A stretch of DNA of 64,000 bases from Primulina eburnea (lineage: Eukaryota > Streptophyta > Magnoliopsida > Lamiales > Gesneriaceae), in contig NC_133103.1 in NCBI RefSeq assembly GCF_022965805.1, positions 49,618,490-49,682,489 of the forward strand, given 5' to 3'. Both the position numbers and the translations under genes were made by a program. Below are positions 44,383-56,313 of this stretch, one piece after another (the stretch's first letter is position 1; each line of letters begins with the position of its first letter). Under the pieces are notes generated by a model that was given only the letters and a program-made list of their open reading frames with translations, had not been told where the DNA came from and made no database searches.

Positions 44383-44998
44383 ATTTTTATAATTTTTTTT
44401 GTTAAAAGAAAATAAAGTACTTTATAATTTTAGAAGGATATTGTTAGTATTTTAAAAAAATTCATCATGACACTAAAATTAATTATTTTAGGTGTCCTAA
44501 ACTATATAAGATAATATATATAGTATAGATAAGAAATGAAATATCTCTATCTCTATCTCTATCCTGTATTAAAAGTTAGCGTAAAAGAGACGAAAAACTT
44601 GGTATGTTAGATACGGCCAATTTCACAGATTACATGCATTATGACTCCTTGTCAATTTTTACAATTATGATATTATCCATATTTTAATATAAATTATTTT
44701 AGTAAAAATAATAATTAATTAACTAGTTTCTATAATTCCTAGAAACTCTATTCACAACTGTATAAGCATGCAAGATAGTAATTTTTTTAAAAAATTATAG
44801 CTTCTAAATCTGAAATTTTTGTAATATTATTATTTAACAAATGTAAAAATTGTTGATATATTTCTTTGAATATGAAGATAACTGGGAACCAATGTATGAA
44901 CATATTTTCTGCCAACCGAAGGTGAACATATTTTCTGCCAACCGAAAGGTGATAAAACACCTACTGATGGAATACAAACCGATAACATATAGAGAAAA
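44383..44998. repeat. Second copy of the intergenic repeat, right part
   Basis: Continues the 42245-42690 similarity to 44610. From 44590 to 44840 it resembles 56085-56700, including CTATAATTCCTAGAAACTCTA and TTATAGCTTCT. It shows no coding sense. Confidence 0.55.
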
Positions 44999-44999
44999 A

Positions 45000-45101
45000 T
45001 TTGTATGAGACGGTTTTACGGGTAGTATTTTGTGAGACAGGTCTATTATTTGGGTCATCTTGAAAAAGTATTACTTTTTATTGTGAATATTGGTAGGGTT
45101 G
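45000..45101. mobile_element. Left half of MITE-like repeat split by element D
   Basis: Begins TTGTATGAGACGGT. The right half at 55497-55536 ends ACCGTCTCACAA, the inverted complement. Joined length is about 140 bp. The centre has TATTACTTTTTATTGTGAATATT. Confidence 0.6.
45097..45101. repeat. Target-site duplication GGTTG of element D, left
   Basis: GGTTG is repeated at 55492-55496, directly after the 3' LTR. Removal of D with one copy restores the MITE-like repeat. Confidence 0.85.
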
Positions 45102-47835
45102 TATAGTTCTCGAATTCTGTACACGTATAACCCATGCATTTATTTAATTACTAAGTCATTTATTTAAGTTTAAATGAGCATTAGCCATGCATGACTTATT
45201 TAAATGCATTATTTTAAAATTATTTATGTTTATGCGATGCACGTTAAAATGTTTTTCAAGTGTCATATTTCAGGCGATTATTCGAGGCGGGATCGAGGAA
45301 TAGAGATCGGTGACGAGTTTGGCAATTTTTAATATGTAGCATTTTATTTTAAGTTGAGGATGGGGCATTTTAAAATATTTACTAAGCTTTAGTATTTTTA
45401 AAAGCTTTATTTATTTATTTAGTGATTTTAGAATTTTTAAAGTTAGCATTATGTAGTTTATTTTGTTAAAGAGGAAAATTTTATAAAATTTAGTGTGTAA
45501 TTATTTTAATTGAGGAGTTTGACTAAATTAGTGTGTGTTAACCTATAATTAGTATTTTAATTAGTTAATTTAGCTCTAATTTCTCCTAATTAAAAAAACA
45601 CACACACGTTTTAATCACCCACACACACACACTTTTTCACACACTAGAAACCGTATAACACACACACACACAAGTTTCAATTCAGAATTTTATTATTTTG
45701 AGAGGGTAATATTAGGGTTCTTAGTCTTGAGAGCAGCAGCCCCTTCCCTCTGTAATTTCAACGATTTTTCGTCATTTTTGTGCAAGAAAAATCGAGCCAC
45801 CATCGTCCCGGATCAGGCCTCACTCTGTCTCCGCTTCGATATCGCCGTATCGTGAGTTTTTCACATCAAAGGCACGTATATTCCGTTATTTCTGCATCGA
45901 TCTTGTCATATTATGTGTTGTGTTATTTTTATGCGTAAAAATTTATGAGTGATGTTCATCGTTTGAGCAGAAAATGGTTTGGATCAGTTTTGAGATAAGT
46001 TTTAGATCTGGAAACTCGTTTTTGCTGCCTATTTTAAATACTGCGATTTTTAGGTCGTGATTCTTAGAAACCTTTCAACACAAAAATTGTAGATCTTTTC
46101 GACACCTTCGATTGGACAGTAAATTCGAAATATTTCGATACAAATTGAGTGAGTTATGGTGTTTTTCGTGGGACTGCTCAAGCTGCGTTTTTCAAAAAAT
46201 GATGTATTGATGTGTTCTCGAGATTTTATTGTTGCAGGATTTGTTGGGATCGACGGGTGATCGTTGCTGCGTCTAGGTATGCTTAGTATGATGTTGGGTT
46301 GTTATTTGATAGATCGTTTAGTGTCGATAGGCACTCGAATACATTGGAAGTCGTAGAAATCGATTTGGTGTCAATTGCCACGTTTTTTAATTGTATGTGT
46401 CGTAGGGTGGATGTCGTTGCTTTGGGTGCTTGTACGAGTTCAGTTCAATGTTATGGAATTCTAGGATGGGTCTCGGGGTGTCGGTTCATGGTCCGTAAAA
46501 TCGAGTCGAAGATGATAAGTTTTGCATGCACAGATTCTTCGTGAGTTCGTGACCAACGAAGGTACACAGACCCGGAAACGGACCCTAGCACGGGGTCCGT
46601 GTATTCATTTCTTCTTGAGTGTCCTTTTTGCGAGCTGACATGGACCCCCACACGGACCTGAGCACGGTGTCCGTGCCTTTGTTTTCTTCTCGATGTCAAG
46701 TTTGCGTACACACACGGACCTACACACAGACAAGGGCACGGGGCCTCCTTTTCTTCACGACACATTTCACCGCACGTACACGGACCCGGAGCCGGACCTG
46801 GGCACGCGGTCCGTGTGTTTGTTAATTGTCGAGTCATGGGAATTTTAGAACGTTCTAAGGAATCGAATGAGCTTGTAAGTAAGCATGATATTTACGTCTA
46901 AGTTATGCAAGTTAAAAATTTGAATTCATGTTAGTATGTGCAGCAGCGGCCCCAAATGAAATCCAACGAATCCCTCAATACCAAGTAAGTATGTTGACGT
47001 GCAAGAAAATATTTTCAAGTTTTTGAGGTATGCTAAATGTCTTGTGACCAATGTATGTATAGGGTTGGAAAGCGTTAGATCATGAACGGGGACCAACCCA
47101 CCCCGTTAAAGCATGAACAAGTTTAGATTAGGATTGGAAAGCGTTAAATCATGAACGGGGACCAATCCGCCCGTTAAAGCATTAACGGGGATCTCATGTA
47201 TGTGGCAGTGGATTCGTCCCTGTCAGCTCAGTACTGTGGTTTAATCTGATCAGACGATTTACGTTATGGGTCACTTGCTTTGAAACATGCCTCTATGCAA
47301 AATAATGAAGTTCACGTATGTTCAAGTATATACAAGAATGCAAGTATGTTTATGAAAGTTTTACGTTGTGGTACGTCTAAGTTATGTACGTATGTTTAAG
47401 TTTCGTGCAAGTTCAAGTTTCAAGTATGTATGTCTTATTTTAAAGTTGCATGTGGTTTTATTACGTATTATTCGTTACTCTCAGTTTATATGTGTTGAGT
47501 CTTTAGACTCACTAACTTGATCGATGCGGGTGAGGATGTTTATAAGGAGGCTAGGAGTGGAGACCAAGGAGCTGGCTTGGACTGAGCAGGAGGCTAAACC
47601 CGAAGACCGTCATGTTTTGAAGTTTTTATGCAATGCGCAAAATACCTTTATTTCAAGTTATAATTTATGATGTTTTTGAAACGAGTACGTTCTTTAGAAA
47701 CTTATTTGACATCTTTTGTCGCAAATATTTTGGATGAACGGTATATTTTCATTGGATTTTGAAGGTTGAGTACTCCTTTAAGAAAATTTTTATTTTTTCC
47801 GCAAATTTTAAGTAGTAAAAGTACGGTACATTACA
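45102..47835 (+). mobile_element. 5' LTR of gypsy element D
   Basis: 2734 bp. Starts TATAGTTCTCGAATTC where the 3' LTR has TGTAGTGTCCGAATTC, so the terminal TG has mutated to TA. Ends GTACGGTACATTACA. It contains a CA microsatellite (45596-45672), four GC-rich near-palindromic units (46560-46815), GAGTCTTTAGACTC at 47497-47510 and is colinear with 52734-55491. Confidence 0.88.
46560..46815 (+). repeat. GC-rich near-palindromic units in 5' LTR D
   Basis: Four units of about 70 bp contain a (C)ACGGACC arm and a CACGGGGTCCGTG-type arm. They differ by point changes from 54190-54430 in the 3' LTR. Open frames running through them reflect low stop content and are not genes. Confidence 0.82.
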
Positions 47836-47837
47836 GT

Positions 47838-47849
47838 TGGTATCAGAGC
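47838..47849 (+). promoter_or_regulatory. Primer-binding site of element D (tRNA-Met)
   Basis: TGGTATCAGAGC, two bases after the LTR end. Confidence 0.9.
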
Positions 47850-48069
47850 CGTGTTCTTGTAAAGGGTTACGCCTACTGCCAGTCGCAAGAAGCTCACGAA
47901 GTCACACCTCAAGTCTGTAAGTTTACAGTTTTAAATGTATGTTATGTAGTAAGCATGAAGTTCTGATTTCATCATGTGCATATTTTTAAGTTCAAGTACG
48001 TGCATCTTATGTCATTGATATCATGTTCATGCATATGGGGTTTACGTGTTGGGTATTTGTTGGAACAGT

Positions 48070-49140
48070 ATGCCTCCTAGACGTTTGATTAACCGGGAAG
48101 CTAGGAATGAGGATAGAGAGGCTCGTGAGGAGGGGATAGACGCTCCTCCTCCACAACCGCCAGACATACAGGCACAGATGCTTGCAGGAATGACGCAGTT
48201 CTTCGCACAGTTTGCGGGGAACCAGGCTACAGTTGATGCAGGGGCGAGGCCCCGACCTGAGGCGGTGTATGAAAGATTCAGGAGGATGAATCCGAAGGAG
48301 TTTTCGGGTACCACTGACCCGATGATAGCTGATGGATGGATTAATTCCATTGAGGTAATCTTTGATTTTATGTAACTGACCGATACAGATAGGGTCAGGT
48401 GTGCCACGTTCCTTCTGTCAGGGGACGCCAGATTATGGTGGGAGAGTGCGTCAGTGGCAGTCGACTTGCAGGTGTTGCCTTAAAATGGATTCAAGGAGGT
48501 CTTCTACTCCAAGTACTTCACTGAGGAAGTACGATCCGGATTGACGATGGAGTTTATGACGCTGCGACAGGGAGACAGTAGCGTGGTGGACTTTGTCAGG
48601 AAGTTCGAAAGGGGGTGTCACTTTGTACCTCTGATAGCTAATGATGCCCAGAGTAAGCTGAGGCATTTCATGGATGGATTGCGGCCGATCTTGCGCCGTG
48701 ATATGAGAGTAGCTGGTGCTACTAGTTATGCAGTTGCCGTATCCAGGGCTCTGGTGGCAGAGCAGGATCATAGGGATATAGAGACAGAAAAACAGGGCAA
48801 GAGGCCCTATCAGGCCCCAGCGCAGCACCAACAACAACGACCTCAGTTTAAGAGGCCGTCTCAGGGGCCGCCAGGGAAGAAGCCATATCAGGGACCGCCA
48901 AAGGGCAAGGGTCCAATTCAGCAACAGGTGGCACCTCATAAGCCCGGAAATTTCCCGGTATGCCCTAAGTGCAACTGCCAGCATCCGGGGCAGTGCTTAT
49001 ATGGGTCAGACAAGTGTTTTAAATGTGGAGCTAGTGACCACATGCTGAAAGAGTTCCCACAGTGGAAGCAGCCAACTCAGGGCAGAGTGTTCGCCATGCA
49101 TGCACAAGAGGCGAACCCAGACACGACTTTACTGACCGGT
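48070..49140 (+). pseudogene. gag of element D, two in-frame stops
   Basis: ATG at 48070 (MPPRRLINREARNED). The frame continues to 49197 with only two stops, at 48373-48375 and 48481-48483; the rest is open. Core motifs are FAQFAGNQ, FSGTTDPM, LWWESASV, YSKYFTEEVRS and FERGCHFVPLIAND. After a Gln/Pro-rich basic part come two Cys clusters: CPKCNCQHPGQC and CFKCGASDHMLKEF. In the second, the last Cys of the CCHC knuckle is Phe. Gag packages element RNA. Confidence 0.85.
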
Positions 49141-49329
49141 AAACTTTTCTACCTGAGCTCAGTATTATTTTTCCTTGCATGTTGGAATTTTGTTTGAGAT
49201 TATTAATGTGATAGCGATATTTTGAGTAACTTGGAGTATTGATTTCTTCTATGCTTAAGGTTAATATTAGTAATTTGGGATATAAGTTTGTGTTGTGCTA
49301 ACGTCTCTGAGGAAATATTTTCATTAAGA

Positions 49330-49772
49330 GAATAGCCACCCGGTCCCTGATAGATTCAGGAGCCACCTGTTTATTTATCTCGGAAACGTTCGCTAGTCAC
49401 TTGGATATCAAGACCATTGTACTCGACATGAATTATTCAGTGACAATCCCTTCAGGGGAAGAATTATCAGCTACTAGTGTGGTCAGAGACATCGATCTGG
49501 AATTACACGACCACCTAGTGTATGCCGACTTGATCGTCTTATCCATGCCAGAGTTCGATATCATTCTGGGAATGGACTGGCTGACGAGGAACAGAGTCTT
49601 GATTGATTTTCAGAAGAGATCCGTTTTGGTTAGACTGGTGGGCATGGAGCAGTTTCTGTTTGAACCATCCAGATGGATAAGTTTCCCTCGCATGATCTCA
49701 TGCACGCAGGCTCAGAGACTTATTTCTAAGGGGTGTCAGGCCTTCTTGGCCAGCGTTATTTTCTGCACTTGA
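49330..49772 (+). pseudogene. Aspartic protease domain of element D
   Basis: Active site LIDSGATCLFIS with intact DSG at about 49349. It continues with YSVTIPSGEELSATSVVRDI and MPEFDIILGMDWL. A 1-bp insertion near 49755 relative to element C shifts the frame to a stop at 49772. RT continues in the next frame. Confidence 0.82.
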
Positions 49773-49773
49773 C

Positions 49774-51420
49774 GTGCCCACTCTGTCGGTATCAGATGTG
49801 CCAGTAGTCAGAGACTTCCCAGACATCTTTCCTGACGACGTTATAGGTCTTCCACCAGAGAGAGAGATGGAGTTTGCAATTGAGCTCATTCCAGGCACAG
49901 CGCCAATATCTAAGGCCCCGTATCGATTAGCTCAAGCGGAGATGTTAGAACTCAAGCAACAGATTCAGGAGCTTCTCGACAAGGAATTTATCCGCCTCAG
50001 TTTCTCACCATGGGGCGCACCAGTGCTTTTTATAAAGAAGAAAGATGAAAGTATGAGGTTGTGCATCGATTATCGAGAGTTAAACAAGGTAACGATAAAG
50101 AACAAGTACTCACTTCCTAGGATCGAAGACTTGTTTGATCAATTGCAGGGAGCTACAGTGTTCTCTAAGATAGATCTTCGATCAGGGTATCACCAGCTGA
50201 AGGTGAAAGATGCAGATGTGCACAAGAGAGCCTTCAGGACCAGGTATGAGAATTACGAGTTCTAAGTGATGCCATTCGGACTGACGAATGCACCAGCAAT
50301 CTTCATGGACCTCATGAACCTAATATTTCAGCCCTACCTTGATCAGTTCGTCATAGTGTTCATTGACGATATTCTTATTTACTCGAAGAGTCATAAGTAG
50401 CACAGTCAACACTTAAATAAAGTTTTCAAGACCTTGCAGAGTCGCAATTTATTTTCGAAACTCAGTAAGTGCGAGTTTTGGTTGGAGAAGGTGGCGTTTT
50501 TGGGTCACATAATATCTAGCAGTGGGATCGAGGTGGATCCAGCCAAGGTAGCAGCCGTTAAAGAATGGGTTGAGCCGAAGAATGCATCAGAAATCCGCAG
50601 TTTTCTTGGTTTAGCCGGTTACTACCGTAAGTTTATTCAGGGGTTTTCGTCCATAGCAGTGTCACCCACTTCACTGACCAAGAAAAATGCTAAGTTTGTG
50701 TGGAGTGGCGAGTGCCAAAAGAGTTTCGATACTTTGAAGCAAGCTCTTATTTCAGCGCCAGTATTAGCCATGCCGACAAGGCAAGGTTACTTTGTGCTAT
50801 ACACCGATGCATCCAAGCTCGGGTTAGGCGCAGTATTGATGCAGCAGAGTCGAGTTATAACTTATGCTTCCATACAGTTGAAGGTGCATGAAAAGAACTA
50901 CCCGACTCACGACCTTGAGTTAGCAGCCGTTTTCTTCGCGTTAAAGATTTGGAGACACTACTTGTATGGCGAGAAATGTCAGATATTCACTGACCACAAG
51001 AGTCTCAAGTATTTCTTCACGCAGAAGGATCTGAACATGAGGCAGAGACGGTGGTTAGAGTTGGTGAAAGACTACGACTGCAAGATTAGCTACCATCCGT
51101 GAAAGGCTAATGTTGTCGCAGACGCCTTAAGCAGGAAAGTGGCAATTGTAGCACAGTTGTCGGTACAGAGACCTCTTCAGTCTGAAATTCAGAGGTCTGG
51201 ATTAGAGGTTTATCGCAAAGGCAGAGCTCCAAGGCTGTCTAATCTGACAGTCCAATCTTCCTTGCTAGACCGTATTCGGACAGGACAGCCTTCAGATAAG
51301 CAGTTGCAAAAATGGAGGCTGAAGGATGAAGCCAAAGGCAGTGTACTCTACCCAGTGTCAGATGGTATTGTGAGATACAGGGACAGAATGTGGGTGCCTA
51401 GTGTTGATTCGATCAGATAG
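49774..51420 (+). pseudogene. Reverse transcriptase, RNase H and start of integrase of element D
   Basis: One frame with stops at 50263, 50398, 51100 and 51418. [52 protein letters not shown], catalytic FIDDILIYS at about 50370 and [15 protein letters not shown]. RNase [40 protein letters not shown], and DALSRK after the stop at 51100. All catalytic residues checked are present; the stops, not catalytic changes, disable it. Confidence 0.87.
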
Positions 51421-52697
51421 GACATTCTGACAGAGGCACACGCATCACCGTATTGCATTCACCCAGGAGGTACCAAAATGTACAAAGACTTGCAGATTTT
51501 GTATCGGTGACCAGGGATGAAGCGAGACATCCGCAGATTCGTGTCTGAATGCCTCACTTGCCAGCAGGTGAAGACAGAACATCAGAGGCCAGGAGGAATG
51601 CTTAAGCCACTCCCTATCCCCGAGTGTAAATGAGAAAATATTACAATGGACTTTGTGGTTGGTCTGCCGAGTTCAGTCAGAGGATTCAATGCCATTTGGG
51701 TTATAGTGGACCGACTCACCAAGTCAGCGCACTTTTTGCTAGTGAAGACGACTTTCTCCATGATGCAGTATGCAGAGCTCTATAACAGGGAGATAGTTCG
51801 GTTGCATGGGACCCCAGTTTCGATCGTGTCCGACAGGGACCCGAGATTTATATCGTCCTTTTGGAAGAGCTTACGTGCAGCCATGGGGACGAAGTTGCTT
51901 TTCAGTACCGTTTTTCACCCGCAGACAGATGGCCAGTCTGAGCGAGTGATTCAAATTTTGGAGGATTTACTACGAGCCTGTATGATCGATTTCTAGGGGA
52001 CTTGGGAATCGAAGTTACCTCCAGTGGATCTTACATACAACAACAGTTTCCAATCATCGATAGGTATGGCTCCCTATGAGGCGTTGTATTGTATGGAAGG
52101 AAGTGCAGATCACCAATTCATTGGGATGAGGTTGACGAGAGAGCAGAACTTGGTCTAGAGATAGTTCAGCAGACTGCAGATGTGGTGGTCAAGAATCGAG
52201 ACAGAATGAAGACTACCCAAAGTCGCCAAAAGAGCTATGCCGATAAGAGGAGAAGAGATCTGGAGTTTTCCGTAGGTGATCACGTCTTCGTGAAGATAGC
52301 ACCCATGAAGGGTGTTACGAGATTTGAGAAGAAAGGCAAGCTTAGTCCTAGGTTTATTGGACCGTTTGAAATTCTGGACAGAGTTGGATCACTAGCTTAT
52401 CGTGTTGCCATTCCGTCGAATCTGGCCGGGGTACACAATGTATTCTATGTCTCGATGCTGAGGAAGTATCTAGCTAATCCTTCGCATGTTCTGAGCTATG
52501 AGCCGTTGCAACTTGCTCCAGATCTGTCATATGAGGAAAGACCCATCCAAATCTTAGACAAACTGGAGCGTAGACTTCGGAACAAGGTGACTAAGCTGGT
52601 AAAAGTCAAGTGGCTGAACCAATCAGTGGAGGAAGCCACTTGGGAGTCAGAGGCGGACATGAGGATTCGCTACCCGGAGTTGTTCGATAAGATTTAA
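51421..52697 (+). pseudogene. Integrase and chromodomain end of element D pol
   Basis: Zinc finger CLTCQQVKTEHQ. Stops at 51508 and 51630 both replace Trp found in element C. DDE core: MDFVVGLPSS, VSDRDPRFISSFWKS and [12 protein letters not shown], all three acidic residues present. A stop at 51994 follows. A 5-bp duplication near 52090 shifts the frame; the rest, 52089-52697, is open: FVKIAPMKGV, GPFEILDRVG, then the chromodomain EERPIQILDKLE, VKVKWLNQ, EATWESEAD. TAA at 52695. Confidence 0.87.
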
Positions 52698-52715
52698 TTT
52701 CAAGGACGAAATTTT

Positions 52716-52733
52716 TTTTAGAGGGGGAGGAAC
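52716..52733 (+). promoter_or_regulatory. Polypurine tract of element D
   Basis: A purine-rich AGAGGGGGAGGAA run just before TGTAGTGTCC, following the TTTCAAGGACGAAATT stretch after the pol stop. Confidence 0.75.
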
Positions 52734-55491
52734 TGTAGTGTCCGAATTCTGTACACGTATAACCCATGCATTTATTTAATTATTAAGTCATTTATTTAAG
52801 TTTAAATGAGCATTAGCCATGCATGACTTATTTAAATGCATTATTTCAAAACTATTTATGTTTATGCGATGCACGTTAAATTGTTTTTCAAGTGTCATAT
52901 TTCAGATGATTATTCGAGGCGGGATCGAGGAATAGAGACCGGTGACGACTTTGGAAATTTTTAATATGTGGCATTTTATTTTAAGTTGAGGATGGGAAAT
53001 TTTAAAGGATTTACTAAGCTTTAGTATTTTTAAAAGCCTTATTTATTTATTTAGTGATTTTAGAATTTTAAAGTTAGCATTATGTAGTTTATTTTTTTAA
53101 AGAGGAAAATTTTATATAATTTAGTGTGTAATTATTTTAATTGAGGAGTTTGACTAAATTAGTGTGTGTTAACCTTTAATTCGTATTTTAATTATTTAAT
53201 TTATCTATAATTTCTCCTAATTAAAAACACACACACACGTTTTAATCACCCACACACACACACTTTCTCACACACTAGAAACCGTATAACACACACACAT
53301 GTTTCAATTCAGAATTTTATTATTTTGAGAGGGTAATATTAGGGTTCTTAGTCTTGAGAACAGCCGCCCCTTCCCTCTGTAATTTACAACGAGTTTTCGT
53401 CATTTTTGTACAAGAAAAATTGAGCCACCATCATCCCGGATCAGGCCTCACTCCGTCTCCGCTTCGATATCGCTGTATCGTGAGTTTTTCACAATAAAAG
53501 CACGTATATTCTGTTATTTCTGCATCGATCTTGTCATAATATGTGTTGTGTTATTTTTATGCGTAAAAATTTATGTGTGACGTTCGTCGTTTGAGCAGAA
53601 AATGGTTTGGATCAGTTGTGAGATAATTTTTAGATCTGGAAACTCGTTTTTGCTGCCTCTTTTAAATACTGTGATTTTTTGGTCGTGATTATGAGAAAAA
53701 TTTCAACATGAAAATTGTATAAATTTTCGATACCTTCGATTGGACAGTAAATTAGAAATATTTGTGTACAAATTGAGTGAGTTATGTTGTTTTTCGTGGG
53801 GCTGCTCAAACTACGTTTTTCAGAAAATGATGTATTGATGTGTTCTCGAGATTTTATTGTTGCAGGCTACGTTGGGGATTGACATGTGATCGTTGCTGCG
53901 TCTAAGTATGCTTAGTATGATGTTGGGTTGTTATTTGATAGGTCGTTTAGTGTCGATAGGCAATCGAATACATTGGAAGTCGTAGGAATCGATTTGGTGT
54001 CAATTGCCACGTTTTTTAATTATCGGTGTCGTAGGGTGGACGTCGTTGATTTGGGTGCTTGTACGAGTTCGGTTCAATGTTATGGAATGCTAGGATGGGT
54101 CTCGGGGTATCCGTTCATGGTCCGTACAATCGAGTCTAGGATGATAAGTTTGGCATGCACAGATTCTTCGTGTATTCGCGTCCAACGAGGGTACACGGAC
54201 CCTGGCACGGGGTCCGTGTCTTCGTTTCTTCTTGAGTGTCCTTTTTGCGAGCTGACACGGACCCCCACACGGACTTGAGCACGGGGTCCGTGCCTTTGTT
54301 TTCTTCTCGGTGTCAAGTTTGCGTACACACACGGACCAGGACACGGGGTCCGTGCCCCCCCTTTTCTTCACGACACATTTCACCGCACGGACACGGAGCC
54401 GGAGCCGGACCTGGGCACGGGGTCCGTGTGTTTGTTATTTTGGGAAAAATTTTATAGTATGCTTTGAGGTCTGATGTCATGGTTTAGTACAATGATTTAC
54501 AAGGTCGAGTCATGGGAATTTTAGAACTTCCTAAGGAATCGAATGAGCTTGTAAGTAAGCATGATATTTACGTCTCAGTTATGCAAGTTAAGCATTTGAA
54601 TTCATGTTAGTATGTGCAGCAGCAGCCCCAAATAAAATCCAACAAATCCCTCAACGTCAAGTAAGTATGTTGACGCAGGAAAATATTTTCAAGTTTTTGA
54701 GGTATGCTAAATGTCTTGTGACCAATGTATGTATGGGGTTGGAAAGCGTTAAATCATGAACGGGGACCAGATGAACGGGTTTAGATCAGGATTGGAAAGC
54801 GTTAAATCATGAACGGGGACCAATCCGCCCGTTAAAGCATGAATGGGGATCTCATGTATGTGGCAGTGAATTCGTCTCTGTCAGCCCAGTACTGTGGTTT
54901 AGTCTGATCAGGCGATTTATGTTATGGGTCATTTACTTTGAAACATGCCTCTACGCAAAATAATGAAGTTCACGTATGTTCAAGTATGTACAAGCATGCA
55001 AGTATGTTTATGAAAGTTTTACGTTATGGCACGTCTAAGTTATGTACGCATGTTCAAGTTTCGTGCAAGTTCAAGTTTCAAGTATGTATGTCCTATTTTA
55101 AAGTTGCGTGTGGTTTTATTACGTCTTATTCGTTACTCTCAATTTATATGTGTTGAGTCTTTAGACCCACTAGACTTGATCGATGCAGGTGAGGATGTTT
55201 ATAAGGAGGCTAGTGGTGGAGACCAAGGAGCTGGCTTGGACTGAGCCGGAGGCTAAACTCGAGGACCGTCATGTTTTGAAGTTTTTATGCAATGCGCAAA
55301 ATACCTTTATTTCACGTTATGATTTATGATGTTTTTGAAACGAGTACGTTCTTTAGAAACTTATTTGACATCTTTTGTCGCAAAGATTTTGGATGAACGG
55401 TATATTTTCATTGGATTTTGAAGGTTGATTACTCTTTTAAGAAATTTAATTTTTCCGCAAATTTTTGAGTAGTAAAGTACAGTACGTTACA
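52734..55491 (+). mobile_element. 3' LTR of gypsy element D
   Basis: 2758 bp, TGTAGTGTCC...GTACGTTACA, followed by GGTTG. It is colinear with the 5' LTR with point differences and small indels; an about 55-bp stretch near 54440-54500 has no counterpart in the 5' LTR. It has a CA microsatellite (53224-53300), GC-rich units (54190-54430) and GAGTCTTTAGACCC at 55155-55168. Together with the 5' LTR, primer site, polypurine tract and target duplication this makes D complete in structure (10.4 kb). Confidence 0.88.
54190..54430 (+). repeat. GC-rich near-palindromic units in 3' LTR D
   Basis: Four units with CACGGGGTCCGTG right arms at about 54209, 54281, 54342 and 54416. Three of the four are perfect here, whereas the 5' LTR has mutated arms. 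Confidence 0.82.
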
Positions 55492-55496
55492 GGTTG

Positions 55497-55536
55497 ATCC
55501 GTCTCACAGATAAAGATTCGTGATACCGTCTCACAA
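55497..55536. mobile_element. Right half of MITE-like repeat split by element D
   Basis: Ends ACCGTCTCACAA, the inverted complement of the left end at 45000. Confidence 0.6.
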
Positions 55537-56110
55537 AAGAACTATTCTAACATATATGTTGGTTAATCAGATGAGAAGTGATTCGATTCAATATAAAATA
55601 TGGATTGAATATAATTTACTTTTAATGTGAGAAATATATTTATGCTGAAGGTGTATTGTTTAATTTTATATTGGCATGATATATGTGTTTAATATATCTT
55701 TGTATATATGAATTAAATCGTGTTCATTACATATAGTTCTAATGATGATCAAACGCAGAGAAAAATTTATGCTTACACGAGCAGGCTATAAAAATTAGGC
55801 TCCCACGTGTATTATCACAGATAGAGAGAGCATGAAAAAAGTTATGAGAGAAATGTTTTTGAAATTATTATCTTTGTAATATTAATTACAATATAGTGGA
55901 AATTTGTATCGGTGACAAGTGAACGTAACTCTTACATTGAGAATGAATCATTATAAATCTCGTGTGTTTAAAAATTCCAAAGTTTGAATAAAGATTAAAG
56001 AAAATATTTTAGTAGTTTAAAAGTTTTTGAACAGTATATCACTACTATATTAAATGTTAGCCTAAAAGAGACGAAAAATTTGGTAAGTTTGGTACCGCCA
56101 ATTTCACAGA
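55537..56110. other. AT-rich intergenic DNA
   Basis: No gene. A roughly 70-bp block at 55825-55895 (GAGCATGAAAAAAGTT, then TTTTTGAAATTATTATCTTTG) recurs at 56708-56780. 55965-56090 resembles the 42244 repeat. Confidence 0.45.
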
Positions 56111-56243
56111 TTGCATGCATTGACTCCTCGTCAATTTGTATAATTATGAGATTGCATGCATTGACTCCTCGTCAATTTGTATAATTATGATATTATCTAC
56201 ACAGATTGCATGCATTGACTCCTCGTCAATTTGTATAATTATG

Positions 56244-56244
<1 letters not shown>
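56111..56244 (+). repeat. Three tandem 39-bp repeats
   Basis: Units start TTGCATGCATTGACTCCTCG at 56111, 56152 and 56206, with nearly identical sequence. A single related unit is at 44625-44668. TTGCATGCAT contains the palindrome ATGCAT. Confidence 0.88.

Positions 56245-56249
<5 letters not shown>

Positions 56250-56309
<60 letters not shown>
56250..56309. repeat. (TA)n microsatellite
   Basis: About 60 bp of uninterrupted alternating A and T. Length is likely variable between individuals. Confidence 0.95.

Positions 56310-56313
<4 letters not shown>

Noticed and set aside
46299..46544. Similar 80-115-codon frames in both D LTRs (46299 and 53928)
   Set aside because: The likeness is expected since the two LTRs were identical at insertion. 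There is no domain, and no such frame in LTR C.
46451..46837. Open frames of about 100-130 codons across the LTR repeats (also 33248-33559, 54090-54383)
   Set aside because: They run through GC-rich near-palindromic arrays with few stop codons, lie in LTRs, and exist on both strands. Composition explains them.
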